This document shows positions 1 through 18,888 of a stretch of 64,000 nt of DNA, piece after piece. The notes under the pieces were generated by a model. That model was not told the origin of the DNA. It saw nothing but the letters and a program-made list of their open reading frames with translations, and searched no databases. Numbering within the stretch: position 1 is the stretch's first letter; each line of letters opens with the position of its first letter. Origin of the DNA: Sinonovacula constricta. Its lineage: Eukaryota; Mollusca; Bivalvia; Cardiida; Solecurtidae. The DNA lies in NCBI GenBank assembly GCA_007844125.1, contig CM017555.1, forward strand, positions 28,209,658-28,273,657. Reading direction: 5' to 3'. The position numbers were made by a program, and so were the translations under genes.

Positions 1-2595
1 CTTTGCAAAAAGAAAAAGGAATTTGATGAAGTGTTTTTATTACATTTGCCTAATTGAATTAAGATAGATTCAATGTCAGGATTCGTTTGAAGCGGTTGTA
101 TATCAGTGTTACATAAAACACATTTATAAGAAAGGTCAAATGAGCATGTTAATTATTACTTTTTTGAACTTCTTACAAATCGTTGTTAAAAATTTCATAA
201 GATTTTGTTCAATTCCAAGTTTTAAGTAAATTATTAGTATACAGAAAACAACAACACACAAAGAAACTATGTAACGCCAATAGTAATACATGCTTAATTT
301 AAGGTTTCTTTAAAAGGATATACTTGTAAATGACACACTTACAAGTCAATGTTGAAATGGCATTACACCGAGACCAGACATATCAAACGTAGGTGAACAA
401 AAATACTGCCTTGCAACTAGCAGTCGAGACAGGATCCACAGGGGTGATTAAGACTAGTGTAAGAAGAGCTTCAATCACGTATATCCTGATTTTTCTGTCC
501 TAACAAATGGAATTATGATCGTCTACCTTTTAACTTAGATTCACTGTTTTGCAGTACAAACTTACAAGTTTATTTATATTTATACACTCAGCACATTTAC
601 AGGAGAGCGAAAAAATATCATATCCTTCAAATATATTACGTGTGAGAAAGATTAAATTACTAAAATTGACTAAGTTTTTTAATATTGTTCTGCAAGCTGC
701 CAGCATTTCCCATGGCTTACAACGTCCAATGTGACTATCATATGTTCGGTTATTGTTCTGAAAACCTAGAGGAATATAGATCGCTAATCATTACGACATT
801 TCTGTTATATTGAATTAAATGTCTTGTCGAGATCAATATTTTACTGCTTTTAACATGATATTCTGCAGCAATTATAATTTCTACTCTTCTCTTAGTCTGG
901 TTTTATCACCATTACACAGCCTGGTTCACTTTATTGTTGTACTATTGTACTTCACTTCACCCTCCTGTAAATGTGCTGAGTGTATAAATACACTTGTAAA
1001 TGTGTACTATTATTTCATTCCTAGGTTATGTGGTCTCCAGATAATGGAAGCAACACAGAACATTATTGATTTTTTAACTGTACTATGATAGCAATTACTT
1101 ATATTTTATTCTGAAAAGACATTTAGTATTAAGTCACACCTCTGACATCGAATAAGCACATATGCATGATGTAATTATGATCACAATGAATATACAAAAA
1201 TGATCTACAATAGAGAATTGATAAATCAAGTTTAACCGTTGTTCTATTTAATGAAGCTTGCTTTAAAGTTATACAGCAACTAGATCTATTGTCCTCAACT
1301 TATTTACTTACACTCTCTGTTGAAACGCTTGTGTTTCCTGTTACAAATCCAGGTGGTATAAATGTGAATAACCTCTTATTAAACCTAAACACATCAAAGT
1401 GTTTTTGTGATATTTTGTCAAATTATCTTCCATTTGAATGCACCCTTTGTTTTTAATTAAAGACTTGATACATTACCGCATCGAGTGACACACCTGTTCA
1501 CTGCATTATTGACACGGAACCACACGAGCTGGTTTTGCGATGTGCAGAATACAACCAAGATGTTAATCACAATTCTCCCTTCAGTTGCCGTGAAATTCCT
1601 CATGCATTGACAAATTATAGTTATTTTAAGCGGAACCATTTTCAGGAATTGTGTACAATGATAAATTGGATAACACGGGGTGCAGCGTGATGCAGGGTTT
1701 ATTTCTATTATCAATATTGACATATTAAATACCTGTACCTCACTTTAGATCTAGTTTACTACAGAGTCCATACTTAAAAGTTCCTAGTTTACAGCTATTG
1801 GACGTGTGTCCTAATACCGTTTTCATATTATATAAGCCTTCAAAAGTTATACATTTATAATTAATTATTATATATTTTATTAATATATTTCTGAGGATTG
1901 CTTTGTTGTATTTGTTATTTTTTTTAAATATCCCATTATGATCACTTTTGGGCATATATCTATCAAATAAATGAATTGTCTACATACAAGTCTATGTAAA
2001 AAATTTAGTATGTCATGAAACCGACAAGGAATTTCTTTCTTATATCATAATATTGCGACCTGTTCGTTAGACCTTGAATTTAATGATCAACACTGGTCAT
2101 TTGGGAGATAACTTAATAAGTGTGTTGCAGCAGCAAATAGAAAACATTAGCTCGCTAAACATGTGTTTTTAAGTACACATGCAAGTGCATTTTTCATGTT
2201 CGAACTTCGCCACCAGTATTTTTATGAATACTTTGGTTTCAATCAGTTATATGTGTTCGGATCGACATATTTATAGCTATTTCAGGAATTTATCGATGTT
2301 ACCACACTATTTGCACAGTCTGTTTTTGCAGGCAGTGTAACAGGTACGTGAACAAGGTGACGGTACAACACTGTCCGCAGCTAATGGTGTTTTGTCAACG
2401 GCTTTGCCATATGAAGACAAGTTAGTCTTTTTGTTTTATTTGAATATGGGTTCCCTGACATATAAACATGAGGCTGTACAAATAAAACAGTTCTCTCATG
2501 TGGGTTCAATCATCAACATTAGTTTTTGGTGTAATTTAACATTAATAATTATGCTATGTATACGGAATACGTTTATCGTCTATATTGAGTATATT
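1..2595. other. AT-rich non-coding stretch
   Basis: I see no supportable gene. The open frames are 60-100 codons, of low complexity or unrecognised, with no splice-site-linked partners that I can defend. No long tandem repeat, tRNA or transposon terminus was recognised. Confidence 0.6.
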
Positions 2596-2872
2596 GTCCC
2601 GCCAACAGTATTTCAATTATCAGGAGACGGCGTCCCCTTGAAGCGGACACAGTGCTGCCTTCATTGGGAAAAGCATGCCGTGAACACCTAGCATGATATT
2701 ATACCCATTACATTATACTGACACTGGAACTACCCTTATATTTGCTTGAGCGTTAGCAAGGGAGATATACCACTACCTTTTCTTACTGACGTTGGTATGT
2801 CGCGGCCCGGGATCGAACCCGGGGCCTCCCGTACCTGGAGCCGACGCTCTACTGATTGCGCTACCAGGTCCG

Positions 2873-2873
<1 letters not shown>
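2596..2873 (-). mobile_element. tRNA-derived SINE, family A, copy 1
   Basis: Read on the minus strand, this starts near 2873 with a tRNA-like head: an A-box region resembling TGGTAGCGCAATCGG and a B-box GGTTCGATCC with a complementary T-stem. It continues through a body shared with the copies at 24.9 and 60.0 kb, including the 'ctcccttgctaacgc', 'acagtgaaggcagcac' and 'gtccgcttcaaggggac'-type segments, and ends near GTTGGCGGGAC. The (ATAAAC)-like 3' tail of the other copies is not seen here. An (AT)n microsatellite directly abuts the head end. The tRNA-like part is not a free tRNA gene, because the same long body follows it in several copies. The family is bivalve-like; I cannot assign the Repbase name. 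Confidence 0.85.
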
Positions 2874-3001
<128 letters not shown>

Positions 3002-3214
3002 TACAGACTCGAAACAGACTCTTAATGTTTAACGAAACATTATAATAAAAAGATATGTCTCACTGCAGGTTTAAAAAGCATATTTCAAGTAGAGTTTCAT
3101 TAAAGAGATAAGGATGCAATGTTATGGTGTCCAGATTCAAAAACAATTCTGCTGTTGGCTGGTTGGTAGCCAAGTTTCATCGCTTTCAATAACTTTACAT
3201 GCCTTACTGAATAG

Positions 3215-3545
3215 GGAAATATGACAAATCTTATGATCATTGTAACATATGCTAAATTTTGAAAAGGAACAGGGCAAAGGTATGCAAATAGAAGCCAATG
3301 CTATGCTATGCAAAGGTATGCAAATAGAAGCCAATGCAAATGTCAGAACAAATGTGTGAAAAAGAGCAAACCCAACCGTTACCGCCTTGTAATGGTCAGT
3401 CGGCATACAGGACCGATTGATGTGTTTAAACCACTTTCAAAGAGATCTAACCTCGCACTTCCTGATAGGTATCTCAAATACAAGCATATACAGAAAACCA
3501 ATGTAGTTGAATAAATTTTTCCAAGCGCTGACTTTTTCTGTGATA
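3215..3545 (-). mobile_element. Penelope-like element 3' tail, subfamily B
   Basis: This segment matches at least five others in the window (37.7, 52.6, 53.8, 54.45 and 59.15 kb on the same strand; 35.8 kb on the other). Its core contains GTTACCGCCTTG, then a GGTCAGTCGGC block and a GTGTTTAAACC block, all shared with the 3' tails of the subfamily A PLE copies at 36.3, 44.6 and 62.4 kb. It is 5'-truncated with no RT remnant. A roughly 31-bp internal direct duplication (GCAAAGGTATGCAAATAG) is present near 3270-3340. Confidence 0.7.
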
Positions 3546-4751
3546 AACATTTGCGAGGACGTTTAGCATACAGTATTACTTTATGACGACAATTTTTTTC
3601 ATTTAACTTGTGTGTATCCAGTAATAATTAAAGAATTGCTTTTCATTGAGTGGCAAAAAGTCCTAATGGCTAGCTTTTCAGGAGAAAATGCATATGTTCA
3701 TATTTTCTAAGAGTAAGTTTCATTTATATAAAAAAATCATTAGTAGAAATATTGTTTATCTGTGTGTATGTTTATAAATGCATCGCGGCGAACAATGAGA
3801 ATCATTATAGCAATGTGCAGCTATTTTGGTGAGGGTGGGGAAGGGAGACTTCGTACAAAATATCTGGTTTGACGACTGGGGCACAGTACGTTAGCTGTAA
3901 GATCTTCCCACATTAAGTCCTTCGCTCCGAACCGGACTCGAACTCAATCGGCGAGAGGCTTAGCTGTCAAGGGAGTTACAATGTCAGGGGAGTTAAAAAG
4001 AATCATTTGATAATTGATTTTTGAATGCTATATTGTATGTGCTTGTTTATACTTTCTCTGACTGCAACACCACTTTATTTGAGATGTGTCTTGATAAAAT
4101 TGAGTATTTAATTTCAAAAGTATGAGTCTCTTAAAAAATGTATCAAGATACAATCTGTGTTGTAACACTTGATACGCAAGTTTGACGTCTTATTGCATGA
4201 TTGAAGAGTTTTTTTACATGTTATGCTCGAGATATGAATTGTTTAGTTTACGTGGATGACGCTTTCATAATTTCATCAAATACTTAGTTTACTACTATTT
4301 CAATCTTATGTGTGCACACATTTGGTGTGTTTTTTGTGTTATTTTGGCATGGGCTTCTTTAAGGTATTTAGTGATTTCCTATTTTTATATCATGTTTCTA
4401 TTTTTTCAAAGCGCATCTTTATGTTTTTACACTTTGACCGTCAAGGATTATTTTGAAAAGGATCCATGTCTTTCTAAAGTTATTTAGTGAATGTTCATAA
4501 ACATCATATTTCGGTCCTTCTAACTAGCCCTTGATTAAATACATTTAAAAGCACGTCGTTTTCCCTGATGGTTGTTTACTACGAAGGCCACAATGACTTC
4601 CATTTCCTTCATACATTGAGAAATCAGCGCTCATGTAATTGCATCCATTTACAGTAGTCTCTCGAGAATTAAATCTTAATGGTAGACAACTTTTTGTGAC
4701 CAAATTGTAGGCAAATCTTCTGGTTTGCCCATAGAAAACACAATGACGCCG
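3546..4751. other. Non-coding stretch with one weak tRNA-like repeat
   Basis: No gene seen. At 3915-3950 the minus strand carries a B-box-like GAGTTCGAGTCC, resembling a second site near 63.55 kb (see the separate entry). The remainder is AT-rich sequence without recognisable structure. Confidence 0.5.
3830..3995 (-). repeat. Possible tRNA-related repeat, family C, copy 1
   Basis: Minus-strand B-box-like GAGTTCGAGTCC followed by GGTTCGGAGCGAAG. A similar block (GAGTTCGAGTCC, CGTTCGAAGCGAAA) occurs at 63.54-63.57 kb on the same strand. Similarity outside this roughly 35-bp core is weak, so the boundaries are guesses. Confidence 0.3.
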
Positions 4752-4889
4752 ATATTATCTATCTAATACAATGTTAGACTTACACCATTACTGACGATAT
4801 GCATTGTCTGAAAAGAGACAATATTGTCTATCTAATACAATGTTAGACTTACACCATTACTGACGATATACTTTGTCTGAAAAGAGACA
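4752..4889. repeat. Tandem duplication, two 69-bp units
   Basis: Units 4752-4820 and 4821-4889 are aligned head to tail and differ at about three positions by my reading, so the duplication is recent. There is no coding content. Confidence 0.95.
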
Positions 4890-5610
4890 CTTTAAGAATG
4901 TGGACTATTCATCACTGCCGAATCGCTCTAAGCATTTTCTGCTAGGTTCCCAATTAGGTCGTGACATAACCTAATTTCAAATTACTATTTTGGGTAATTG
5001 TACTTTATCTGACCAATAAATAATGTCTCTGCATGACTGAAAGCGACACGCCTTAAACTTACGAAGATCACGTGTCTATTTCAACATACCTTTGTATCCA
5101 GAGGCCAGATTGTTATAGTTTAAAATAATATGAACCCGAATTTACCTTTTTGAAAATGAGCACACAAGAAATTAACCAACTGAAATAAAAGTGTAGTCAA
5201 TACAATTCCATGATCCCCCACCTCCCTTCAAACAAAATGGAAATTATATAATACGACTTAATATGTACCTTTGTTAAAATGACTATTCAACTGTAGCACA
5301 TAGTGAGTCCAGCTTTGTTCCATATTTCAAGCCTTGAAACGAAATCAGCATAAGATGAAATATATTGTTGCCTACTTTATAATGAGAATAAACAATAATA
5401 TATTGGTATGTTTTTGTTAAGTTTGTGTAGTTAAGAATAATTGCAAATTATGAACCAATTGATACATATTTCTAATTATCTCACACACAAGTATTATTTC
5501 ATAATTTAGATATTTTAATCCACATGGCTTTTCTGTACAAACATCACGTTCTCACTTAGTTGTGTTAATCATTGTGATTATCTCAGAGAAAAGAGTTTTT
5601 AATTTAAAAA
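4890..5610. other. AT-rich non-coding stretch
   Basis: Nothing recognised: no open frame of note, no repeat matching the rest of the window. Confidence 0.55.
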
Positions 5611-5766
5611 GCATCTCAAAACAGCTAAATTCGGTATTATTTGTATTTTGAAGCTGTATATGTCTTTTAATGCCTTCTTAATTCCAAAGCATCTCAAACA
5701 CAACTTAATACGGTGTTATTTGCATTTTGAAGATGTGTTTGTCTTTTAATGCGTTCTCTACGCAGG
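5611..5766. repeat. Diverged tandem duplication, two ~78-bp units
   Basis: Both units start with GCATCTCAAA (5611 and 5689) and share TTTTGAAG..TGTCTTTTAATGC in the same order. They differ by scattered substitutions, so this duplication is older than the 69-bp one at 4.75 kb. Confidence 0.85.
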
Positions 5767-6777
5767 AAAACAGAACTGATTGAGGAAAGTTCTTATGTCT
5801 GTTTTGGGGGCTCGTCCACTTTCGTGAACATCACTTGAAAGTACTGTCCGCACTTTCGTCTTTAACGCCTAGAATGTATTCTTGTAGTTACATATGATAC
5901 ATGTGCATTGACAAATTAGATATACATACACAAAATTAAAACAATATCTGTTTCTGTTTCTTTTGCCAACTTTATTGACAAGTAACTTAGAAAATGAACA
6001 GCTGGTATGTTATTCTTCAACCAACGCAGTGCTAATAAGCAACGATTAATGGGAAGGATTCGTGGCATTGCATGGCTCTTGAACATTTCGATTCGGTTAG
6101 ATATTTGGACTGGCTCGGGCTCTCTGTGGATTTTAAAGCGTTTGGATTGACTAAACATGTACTTTCCATCAAATCATAATTAGCCAAAATAGTTGTTTAC
6201 AATTGTTGATCTGCCCAGAAAGGACTTAGGGATAAAGCCTTCTGAGATCATGTTTTCGAACCAACGTTGTGGGAGGCTAAGCAGTTAGGTGTTTCAGAGG
6301 CCACGAAGATAACCCAAAGGAACATTAGCGTGAAATGTAATTCTACCAGAGATTTATTTCGAGCAACAAACAAATCGTCTCTTTAAAAGTTGTCAGTTAG
6401 CATTAAAGCTTAACTTGTCACGAACACATTTCCACGACTTAAGAATACCAATGAAGCCATGGATACGCTCTAATGACAAAATATTGGCATTGCATTTATA
6501 GCAGAAGAATAATGAGCAGTACATGCTATGCATACCAACTGAATAATATTTCTATTGCGACGATAACATGAGTTTTGAGTTTACAGTCGTACTAAATATA
6601 TGTCTTCTGTGAGAGATAAACATTACATTCTTTTGGAGCTTAAATCATATTAAAGATATGTTAACTAATATACTAATATTATAAATATCAACCTATAAAT
6701 AGGTGTAAAGGATAGGGTTGTTTGTTATGAACAAACTACATTATTACATAAAACCTGCGCTAAACATAATTAACATA
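5767..6777. other. Non-coding stretch
   Basis: I see nothing that can be called. The 80-codon minus frame at 5916-6158 has no recognisable domain. Confidence 0.55.
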
Positions 6778-7531
6778 CAGTAGAAACTCGCTATTAAGGC
6801 CACTTTTGGGACCGGCAAGAAGTGGCCTTAATTTAAAGTTTTGCCTTAATAGCGAGTTTTGATATAAGCTGTAACAAGTTATGCCCTTTGACATAATGAA
6901 CTACATGTGTGTTTATATTCTTTTTATATATGTGTTGTATACTTTATATTTTTGTTTAAACTAATATCATATATTACTTAAAAAAACTGAGTGATTGTGC
7001 TCTGTTTGGCAGCTGCCATCACTTTGATCTGCTGAGACTCAATGTCGTCCTGGATGTCTCTTAATTTATCACTAGCACCTGCTACGATGAAAAGATCCGT
7101 CACTGTTTGTTTTTTTTATGTAATTAACTGACACGTCTATGCCTATGATGTCTGTTAATCCTTTGTGAAATGCAGTCTAAACAAAAGAAAGTGGCAACAT
7201 GTCGGCCGCCTCTAAGTAAACACAGACTGGTGTACAATATGCTGATGGATGTCTATGAATAGGCTGCGCTGCATGGTAGTAAAATCCACGCACCCAGCCT
7301 GGCAACAGTCGATAATATTTATTTCCCTTGGCCGCATTAGTCAGTTTCGTTTATCGCTTAGACGCCAGTTCGGGACCGAAACTCATGGCCGTAATTCGCA
7401 ATAGCCAGTTGCCCGCATTTTTGAGTTTCAAGTATATAGAATCAAATAGTAAACTGTTCGGGACCGAGAAAATTGGCCGTAATATAAAAATGGCCGAATT
7501 TTCGAGTTGCCCGCATTGTGAGTTTCTACTG
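6778..7531. mobile_element. Decayed Tigger/pogo-type DNA transposon
   Basis: The left end begins CAGTAGAAACTCGCTATTA and the right end, read on the minus strand, begins CAGTAGAAACTCACAATGC. They share the first 12 bases, and both ends are flanked by TA (6776-6777 and 7532-7533), as expected for Tc1/mariner-superfamily insertion. A transposase C-terminal remnant lies inside on the minus strand. The left end holds nested inverted repeats (CTCGCTATTAAGGC at 6786 with its complement at 6844, and AAGGCCACT with AGTGGCCTT inside). The right end holds two tandem subterminal units, each with GTTCGGGACCG, TGGCCGTAAT and GTTGCCCGCAT (about 7366-7429 and 7453-7526). At 754 bp it is far shorter than an autonomous element (2 kb or more), so it is an internal-deletion derivative. 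Confidence 0.85.
6979..7103 (-). pseudogene. Tigger-like transposase, C-terminal remnant
   Basis: On the minus strand about 40 codons stay open and end in AAAKQSTITQFF, preceded by an acidic helix with IQDDIESQQ. Tigger/jerky-type transposases commonly end in a short basic/polar 'KQ..IT.FF' motif, which is why I assign it. Upstream (towards 7140) the frame is broken by stops. The DNA-binding domains and DDE catalytic core are absent. Assignment rests mainly on the tail motif together with the TIRs and TA duplication of the surrounding element. Confidence 0.6.
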
Positions 7532-7533
7532 TA

Positions 7534-8517
7534 TTTTAACTGCTACTTTATTTACTTGAATAAACCAATTCTTTCAGCACAATACTTAAATCTTAAATGT
7601 GTCATATACCTTATTTTCGAGAATTAACAGGTGTTTTCTTTGTTGGGGATGAGAAAATGCTATAAATATACTAATTGTTAAATATTTCCAGTATTGCTTT
7701 AATGGGGGAGTAAATCGCTGTAAACCTTTTCTGTTTAAATTCTGTATTAGCTTCGCATATATTAGCAGATGGTTGTTCACTGTTTCTATATTGGATTCAG
7801 GCTTATCCACATAGCTCCCTATGCTATACCGCTTCTAAGATGTTGATGATGGTATTGGGAGTTTCTACCAATGCAAGTCACCCTGATATTCTTTCCGGCA
7901 AGCTGTACGTCGAATTGTAACTAATAGATGCACCGAATATATTTTAATTCTATATGCTAGTTTGCTGGTAGTAGCCAACCTACATTGACCATGACCGAAC
8001 TGAACAAGAATAGCCGTAAACATTGTTCATATGAAAACCATTCATCCTTCCATTACAGCACATGTTCAATTCTACCATTATAACACACGTTTCTTCCAAC
8101 TAATATTAAACATTTGCATATCTTTTGGATATGTATAAAAGACATTTATGCCTGAAGAAAATTATAACCTGCTGGTGTCAAATTGATTACAAAATGAAGA
8201 TCGTGTTAAAATGTCAGAAATCAGTAACTACTTTTAGAACTCGCCAGTAAGTTGAACATGTATAGTCTGATAGAAATCTACATAAGGTACCCAGTTTACA
8301 GACAGATAGAGTAACAGCATGTACAACGTGCTGAAAGGTCGGAAAGTTAAATAAAACTCCATATGATAAATTGATAAATAGTTATTTAAAATCATTAATG
8401 GGAGTGAATTCGTTTTGATTTCAATTGTAGCTTTGTAAATTTGTGAAAAATCTCTAAGAAAACGTGTATTCATGATGCATCTGTGACTTTAATAACAGTA
8501 GAGGAAACATTATTGAA
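7534..8517. other. AT-rich non-coding stretch
   Basis: No supportable gene, repeat or RNA. Short unrecognised frames only. Confidence 0.55.
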
Positions 8518-9159
<642 letters not shown>

Positions 9160-9390
9160 ATTGGACTTTTAAAAATGTGCTAAAGCATGATGGTATACAT
9201 TTTGTTTAGAGTATATTATCTCTAATTTCGTGTGTTGGGCTTCACAGTTTTAGAAGTGTGCTAAAGCATAATGCTATGTACAATAACTTCTTAACAACTA
9301 TTGTTTGAAGCTCCTACTAATTCTGATTATGGAATATTATTTTTAATTTCGTTTGTTCAGCTTTATTAAGAAGGGATAGAAGCTATAACT
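9160..9390. repeat. Degenerate tandem repeat
   Basis: GTGCTAAAGCATGATG recurs as GTGCTAAAGCATAATG about 80 bp later. TATTATCTCTAATTTCGT recurs as TATTATTTTTAATTTCGT about 125 bp later. An old head-to-tail duplication with indels is the simplest reading; unit boundaries are unclear. Confidence 0.5.
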
Positions 9391-11189
9391 ATGTAGACAC
9401 TAATTATTATAAAATGTATTTATTGCAATGGTGAGATACTCTACTTATATACCAATACACGTAGAACAGACATCTAAACTTTGTTACTGTAAACTGGTAA
9501 ATGTATTATTCTAGTATAAGCAATTGTTACATTTGCTGCAAAATATAAAGTATAACATATTTTCTTCTAACGAATAAACAAAGTACATATTTTTTATAAA
9601 TATGGTGGCAACTGGAACCAATCAAGGTGTGTATCAATCTCTTCTTTACTTCACTGTCTAATAAAATTATAATGCAAAGTGAAACTATACTTAAACATAA
9701 CCGTGTTTCTGTCTGATCTCTGCCAGGGCTCTGCTTTGTACATAAGGCTAAACTTTCCTGTGCTAAGAAGAAAAATAATATGGAAATATGAGGTCTTAAA
9801 TATTTATTTAGAAGTGGATCTAACACTAGATGAAGGCACAACATGCATAGCATGCATGTGTACAACAAATACTACAATAAATATTGGAGTGTAGATACAT
9901 AACTTAAAAACATTAAATGAAACCTTCGAATTATAGTGCACATTTGAATTTTGTTTGCAAATGCAGTTTTAAATCTTGCCTGCAAGCACTATGAGGTCAA
10001 AATATGAATAGGCGCGCTTAGCCTTATATGAGATAACTATATAACATGTAATATTTTGATAACAATATTACATGTAATATTGTATATGAATCTTTGGTAG
10101 AAACACATTATTGTATTTGATGTTTCTGTTGCACGTCAATATTGTTTATGCTACAGGTCCGGCTTTGCTCATACAGCACGTCATGCTATACTCCAATTAT
10201 TATTTTATGGCGTTTACTTCAGCCGCGTTTGCCTGTATCTGGAGATATTTCAGATTTAAATATAAGTCGTAATCCTTATAAGTCCTTTTTAAATTGTCCT
10301 ATACATCTATAATTTAATTGTAATACTTCGTGCAATGATGTCATATTTACGCGACGATCGATCGATTCCATTTTTAATTTAGCTATGAGCTAACAAAGTG
10401 CAAATCAATGTTTAATTCCAAAAAGAAAATATGGCAAAATAACTTACATTTTGTGCATTTGTTTTAACAGTTGACAGGACATTTTAATTCGTATTTTTTC
10501 AAAACGTAATAATGCATCTGTTCTTTAGCTAGTCCTTGATTAGGTATGACCTGAATGTTACATATTCGTGCATGTTGCATACGTATGTAGGGCATTGAGG
10601 CTTCATTAAACACACAACAAACTTTGTTCAATTGCTTGTTCTGTAGGAGTGAAAAAAGATGTTAACAACCGAACATCGAAGATAGGTACGATGAACTGTT
10701 ATCTGGATTAAGATAATTCCAAGCAATAGACACAGCCACACACATATATATGTCTGTTCTCTTCATGTGAATTTAGATGGATAAAACAAAAGGAAACAGC
10801 AACAATTAAACACCAACACACAAACAAAAGCAAGCCACAAACAAGTACAGTTAACACCGTTGATCATCAAATCAAGACGACGTGTCGAATGCAACCATTA
10901 TATCGCTACATTAAGTTACATAGCTACAGTACAGGATGTATCCGACTATAGAGTTTGGCATATTTTATGTGATTTTAAATAATGATTTAAGAATTATATA
11001 TTCAAAGTTAATGTTCTATGAGAACATGAAGAATGCACAATTTCAGCATGTTATATTAATGGTCAACACCACAGAATGTGCTACAAGCAATGTATATCAA
11101 CCACATAACATAATTGCATCATGAATAATTTAACAATCAGTGAGAATATATTAGTTTTACATGTTTCTTTACATTACTCATTATTTAAC
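9391..11189. other. AT-rich non-coding stretch
   Basis: No gene supported. The 113-codon minus frame at 9527-9868 is Cys/Leu-rich without a recognisable domain and overlaps an equally unconvincing plus frame. A perfect hairpin lies at 10044-10075 (listed separately). Confidence 0.55.
10044..10075. repeat. Perfect 12-bp inverted repeat
   Basis: ACATGTAATATT at 10044-10055 is followed, after an 8-base loop, by its exact complement at 10064-10075. It is very AT-rich, so the structure may be fortuitous. Confidence 0.8.
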
Positions 11190-11340
11190 ATTAACCAAAT
11201 GTATGAGACGCAATAAGTAATGAGCTATGCATTGATTTTTTTGTGTGTTTTTACTTTATATCTTTATATTCATGAACATGTGTTATTTGTGTAAATGGAC
11301 AAAATAGCAATTATAAATATAACCTGAATATAATTAACAT
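11190..11340 (+). repeat. Dispersed repeat, copy 2 (pair with 8.52 kb)
   Basis: Diverged direct copy of 8518-8674; see that entry. Here the end is not followed by (AC)n, so the microsatellite arose or expanded at copy 1 only. Confidence 0.85.
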
Positions 11341-16786
<5,446 letters not shown>

Positions 16787-17055
16787 TCTTGAAAAAAGGC
16801 AAGCAGGTTATTTGTAAATGTGACAAAATACAGAGGTGAGGCATAACAGACACACAGAAAAGCCAGCAGTTACCGCCTTGGAATGGTCAGTCGGCAAAAG
16901 GACGGATTGTAGTGCTTAAACCTGCCTTGCGCAGCGCTCTAACCTCGCACTTCATGAAAGTTGTTTTATATCAAACAAACACTGTACAAATATGCCGTCA
17001 ACGTAAGAGAACTAACACTAGCACCTGCATCGTGAGTTAAAACTGAAAAATTGAG
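16787..17055 (-). mobile_element. PLE 3' tail fragment, subfamily A
   Basis: On the minus strand it follows the same order as the 3' tail at 62.3-62.6 kb: a CGATGCAGGTGC block, a 'ctaacagtaag'-like block, TTTGTTTGATA, an AGTGCGAGGTTAGAGCGCT block, CCGACTGACCATTCCAAGGC, GGTAACTGCTGG, and finally a CACATTTACAAATAACC block. It is 5'-truncated and carries no RT. Point changes are scattered throughout, so it is old. Confidence 0.75.
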
Positions 17056-18888
17056 CGATAATATAGACAAAACAACTAGTAATAAAATAAACTTTCAACA
17101 TATGTACAAGATGTACCGTAGACAAATGCCTCGGCAATCTAAATGTTCCAAATGAGAGAGTAGTTTGAAATATAACAGCTCAAACGATGTCGTATAATGA
17201 GAGCAATTTAATGACCGTATACAATGCCATGGCGTCATATGCAAACTTTGTCAACTGTGAAAATTGAAAAAGACAATAAAGAAAGAATCGACTTTTAGGA
17301 AATCTAACCAACAAAACAAGATGCAATATTGTAATAAGTTAATAGGTGAGACCCAAATAGTTTATCATGAAAAGACGAACATTTATCAGCAATTACCATA
17401 TTTTATAATAAAGGTACAACAAATTCCGATGTTATATTTACTGTGCAATCTCACGTTAAAGGCATGTAGACCAAGTTGTTCCACCTATATAGGGCACGAA
17501 TGGAGAGATGAAAAGACAAGAAATTCAACACTGAGTGTCCAATTATTTCTTGAGGTCACTTTCCGGTCATCGTGCAACTTGAAAGCAATGCAAGCTTTTG
17601 ACTCTCAAAGGGTCAGTTACACGTAATGCATATTACTAATGGTGGTCACTTTTATAATATGCGTTTGAATCTGTTTAGACAATTGGAAACATTAATATTT
17701 CTGATTGAGACAAGTACTAGTCATCTAAGAACAGAACGTCCTTTTCTTTACCGGTTTACAAGATTCTGTGTATGGAACCTACTGACAATCACTGTACTAA
17801 CATACATGGCTTTACAAATACTGAACTTAAGACTGCTGTATGATGAAAGCTAGTACTCCAAGGTTATCTTAGAAGTTATTAAGTTGCATCATACTTAAGA
17901 AATTAAACGTTGGCACATGCCGCTATCTGGAAAACATGAATATGCCCTTGCATAAAACAGAAGCAAAACTTCCGTGTTCCGAAAAAGTATAATGGTGATT
18001 TAGAAACAACGTTATCACATGGGTTTCTCGTCCTTACATATTATCATAGTACAGCACAATAAGACAAATCACAAGACCATATTTTGATGAAAGCTTTTAG
18101 GATTAACCATGTTCTTTTAAGATAAGAACTCAACTCATATCATACCTAATACCATAAAACCGTACGCTCCATATAAAGGATACTAAGATAAAAATGTATA
18201 TGAAATATAGTACAAACAGTTTGCATTTGATTTTCATGAGCAATTTATGTCTAAGTGCAATTATGCTTAGTGTCGGACCCATTAGACACATACACATTAT
18301 ACGTGAATTATACCTCTCGTTTCGGAAGGCAATTAAAGGTACTTGTAAAGGGCGTGTAACTCAGATAGATCGAGTACATAATTAAATGTTTAATCTTTGC
18401 CGACATATTTCGACGGATATAAGTATAAGTACGTTCAAGGGTGAGTTATAAAAAAGCCCAAAACATCGGGGTCTGGTATGCCTACATAGTGTTACAAATG
18501 GTACAATATCGACATCTATAGAATGAACTTAATGTCGATGCTATGCATTCTATAATAAAATCAACCTCAAGAAATAGCTTTAACATACATGTTTTGTAAA
18601 ATATGATTCGCTGAAATTACACTTGAATGGATTTAACACATCTTTTAACGGACACTTCCCAAACAAATCAATTAGACAAAAAAAAAAAGTTAAAACAAAC
18701 ACATCTTCGTTACAATTAATATTTGTTTTATTGCAGACGAATACAAGTAAAAGATAACCAAACCAATTCAGGAAGAAACCTTTCGAAATGTGTGTGCAAT
18801 ATCTCAATTTAATAGTTCTACTCACCAGTAGATAATATGAAAAAAATAAGAAAAATAGTACTATGAAAATAAGGAATGGGATAGGATA
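17056..18888. other. Non-coding stretch
   Basis: No gene supported. Two consecutive plus frames (120 codons at 17264-17626 and 75 codons at 17626-17853) look tempting by length, but their composition is that of random AT-rich sequence and no domain is visible. Confidence 0.5.

Noticed and set aside
4752..4889. CRISPR-like repeat
   Set aside because: Only two directly abutting units with no spacers, in eukaryotic DNA; it is a plain tandem duplication.
9527..9868. 113-codon Cys/Leu-rich minus frame
   Set aside because: No recognisable motif, no start context or conservation evidence; overlaps another equally weak frame.
17264..17853. Two consecutive plus frames of 120 and 75 codons
   Set aside because: No domain, no splice context, and amino-acid composition like other AT-rich random frames in the window.
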